Positions 62,391-64,000 of a DNA stretch of 64,000 bases are shown here, in pieces. The notes under the pieces are model-generated. The model saw nothing but the letters and a program-made list of their open reading frames with translations, was not told where the DNA came from and made no database searches. The DNA comes from Candidatus Poribacteria bacterium (lineage in GTDB: Bacteria > Poribacteria > WGA-4E > PCPOR2b). The stretch covers positions 29,491-93,490 of the forward strand of contig PYIZ01000021.1 of NCBI GenBank assembly GCA_003635265.1. Direction: 5' to 3'. The first letter of the stretch is position 1. Each line of letters opens with the position of its first letter. A program made the translations under genes and the position numbers.

Positions 62391-64000
62391 TGCCCACAAC
62401 AAAACGTTTTGAACATCCGAAGACCCCATTTCCTGTCGGGGTAGAGTACTACCGCGCACCCACGCCCAAACTCGACTGCTGGGATGCAGACTTTGCTCGA
62501 TTGAGCGCGTCAGGCTTCCGGGTTGTCCGCAGCTTTACCTATTGGAACTGGATGGAGCCGCGTCCCGGTATCTACGAACTGGACGACTTCGACTACATGT
62601 TCGACTTGGCAGAAAAACACGGATTGTCCGTCTGGCTCGACATCGTGCTAGGAACGCACGGCGCCTGTCCGGAGTGGCTGACCCGTGAGCATCCCGATAT
62701 GCGGGTCGTCAATCACCGCGGTCAGCGTGCAGAGACCGACGCGGGACCCGCTTATCCCCAAGGTGCGATGATCCACTGCTACGACCATCCCGCTTGGCGC
62801 GAGTACGGCGGTGGACTGTTGCGCCATGTGGTCCATCGCTATAAAGATCGCCCCAGCCTGTTAATCTGGGGACTTTGGGATGGAGTAAATCTGGCATCGG
62901 TCTGGCACCGGGATGGCGATGGCTACCCGTGTTACTGTGAAAACACGATTTTGAAGTACAAAGAGTGGCTGCGCAAGCGATTCACGTTAGATACCCTCAA
63001 TACCCGTTTCTCACGCCGCTACCGCCGCTGGGAAGATGTGGAGCCACCCCGATCTGATCAAAATGTCGTCGAGATGCTGCTCTACCGCGAATTTCACTAC
63101 GAGAACCTAGCAAATCATTTGCAATGGATGGTGGACGAAGTCGAGGAGATAGATCCCCATCATGAGGTGCGATCACACGGTGGCTGGTCTCCACGTCCGT
63201 GGGATGAGCGGTGTGCACGGATTGTAGACAGCTGGGGGATGTCGATGTCATCTAACAATCTGCTCACATCGGATGACCCTTATCAAATTGCGGATCGAGC
63301 GTTCAGTTTCGATTGGTCGCGGAGTGCCGGACATAACGGACGTTGGTGGAATGAAGAAATCTACGCAGGTATGTCGAGAGGTGGCGTAACATGGAAAAAG
63401 CAGTCCGATCCACGAGAGCTAACTACACTGCTCTGGATGACCTTAGCATGCGGTGCTGCAGGAACGATGTTCTGGCAATATCGACCAGAGTACCTTAGTT
63501 TCGAGTCCCCCGGCTATAACTTAGTCGCATTGGACGGTGAGCCAACACCGAGGTTCGATGCAGCAGCGCGTGCGATAGCACAGATTGAGGGACTCGCTGA
63601 ACACCTGCCTCTGGAATGTCCACGCGCCGACGTAGGCATTGTATACCACCCTGAATCGCAGGAACTTTTCAGCTACAACGATGAATCTGACCGTTTCTTG
63701 GCGGATCTGCGTGGTGTGTACCGGACGCTTTGGACCCACGGCATTCCTGCAGAGGTTATCACACCGCGGATGGACTGGTCGGGATACCGACTCCTCTTTC
63801 TGCCCAACATCGCACTGATGAACGCGGAAACACAGGAACGGATCGAACGAACATTGCAGGAAAGTCCAGAAACACATTTCGTGGCAGAGGGAAGTTTCGG
63901 TATGTATTCCGCCGATGGACAGTCCAGCTATCGTCCGCCAGAAGGGTTCGCCGACCGGTTCGGCGTGCGTGTAGCTGACTTTTCAGCGGTAACACCTTAT
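62391..64000 (+). CDS. GH42 beta-galactosidase-like protein (cut at window end)
   Basis: The frame starts at 62391 (AGGAG 7 bases upstream) and runs off the window with no stop after 536 codons. The N-terminus P-V-G-V-E-Y-Y-R and R-S-F-T-Y-W-N-W-M-E-P, and C-Y-C...Y-K-E-W-L-R-K, are GH42-like. The probable nucleophile is in W-W-N-E-E-I. The acid/base motif, normally W-x-x-x-N-E, reads W-G-L-W-D-G, so a catalytic glutamate appears to be missing. The end domain begins at about 405 (V-G-I-V-Y-H-P), the trimerisation-type region. Confidence 0.85.

Noticed and set aside
1..64000. tRNA or rRNA genes
   Set aside because: No cloverleaf with the T-loop motif or rRNA words was found on reading both strands; this is not as sure as a covariance search.

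Overview
The window looks like one chromosome segment of an uncultivated, sponge- or marine-type bacterium, most like Candidatus Poribacteria or a related phylum. This is an inference from gene content: two phytanoyl-CoA dioxygenases, four Gfo/Idh/MocA oxidoreductases, an enolase-superfamily enzyme, GH4 and GH42 glycosidases, a giant YCF48-repeat lipoprotein, Uma2, and many short palindromic repeats between genes. No rRNA, tRNA or CRISPR array was seen. About 55 protein genes are supported.

Layout. 0.4-6.5 kb (minus): a VWA protein, a MATE exporter, a RelA-zinc-finger/winged-helix protein, a DegT aminotransferase, a Gfo/Idh oxidoreductase and an orphan HicB. 6.6-13.4 kb: a block bounded by two inverted copies of a ~250 bp MITE-like element, holding another Gfo/Idh protein, two PhyH dioxygenases, a MutL-type (glutamate mutase L) ATPase with a small partner, and GpsA. 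13.4-20.1 kb (minus) is the selenium region: senB and selD, then an operon of alcohol dehydrogenase, MIP18-family protein, amidohydrolase, MetE-like methyltransferase and a 68-residue protein. 20.3-21.7 kb: a membrane protein and a BrnT toxin with an unusual BrnA-type partner. 22.4-29.5 kb (plus): YCF48 lipoprotein, Uma2, VWA protein, Gfo/Idh. 29.6-36.6 kb (minus): a 2-hydroxyacid dehydrogenase, LipA, an IS605-like remnant, HflC, HflK and a large envelope protein. 36.8-41.3 kb is an accessory or defence island: a restriction-modification pair with a controller-type HTH fused to the endonuclease, a DUF433/DUF5615 toxin-antitoxin pair and a TIR-TPR protein. 41.4-48.3 kb: cytochrome b, GH4, enolase-superfamily enzyme, threonine aldolase, MFS. 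48.8-54.5 kb (plus): a thiamine-diphosphate enzyme cluster. 54.7-64 kb: amidohydrolase, Gfo/Idh, two ammonium transporters, an MBL hydrolase, a P-loop kinase-like protein and a truncated GH42 gene.

The main discovery is two in-frame UGA codons, 1 kb apart, that both fall exactly where a catalytic cysteine is expected. One is in SelD (15365-15367), giving a C-G-U-A-A-K motif. The other is in a MetE-like cobalamin-independent methyltransferase (16397-16399), giving H-L-U-R-G-N where the family has H-x-C, a zinc-ligand motif. The SelD case shows that this organism probably decodes UGA as selenocysteine. The MetE-like case would therefore be a selenocysteine zinc ligand in a methyltransferase, and it would be misread as two broken genes by ordinary gene calling. 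selD is followed after 3 bp by a SenB-type selenosugar synthase, so selenophosphate may serve both selenocysteine and selenosugar synthesis.
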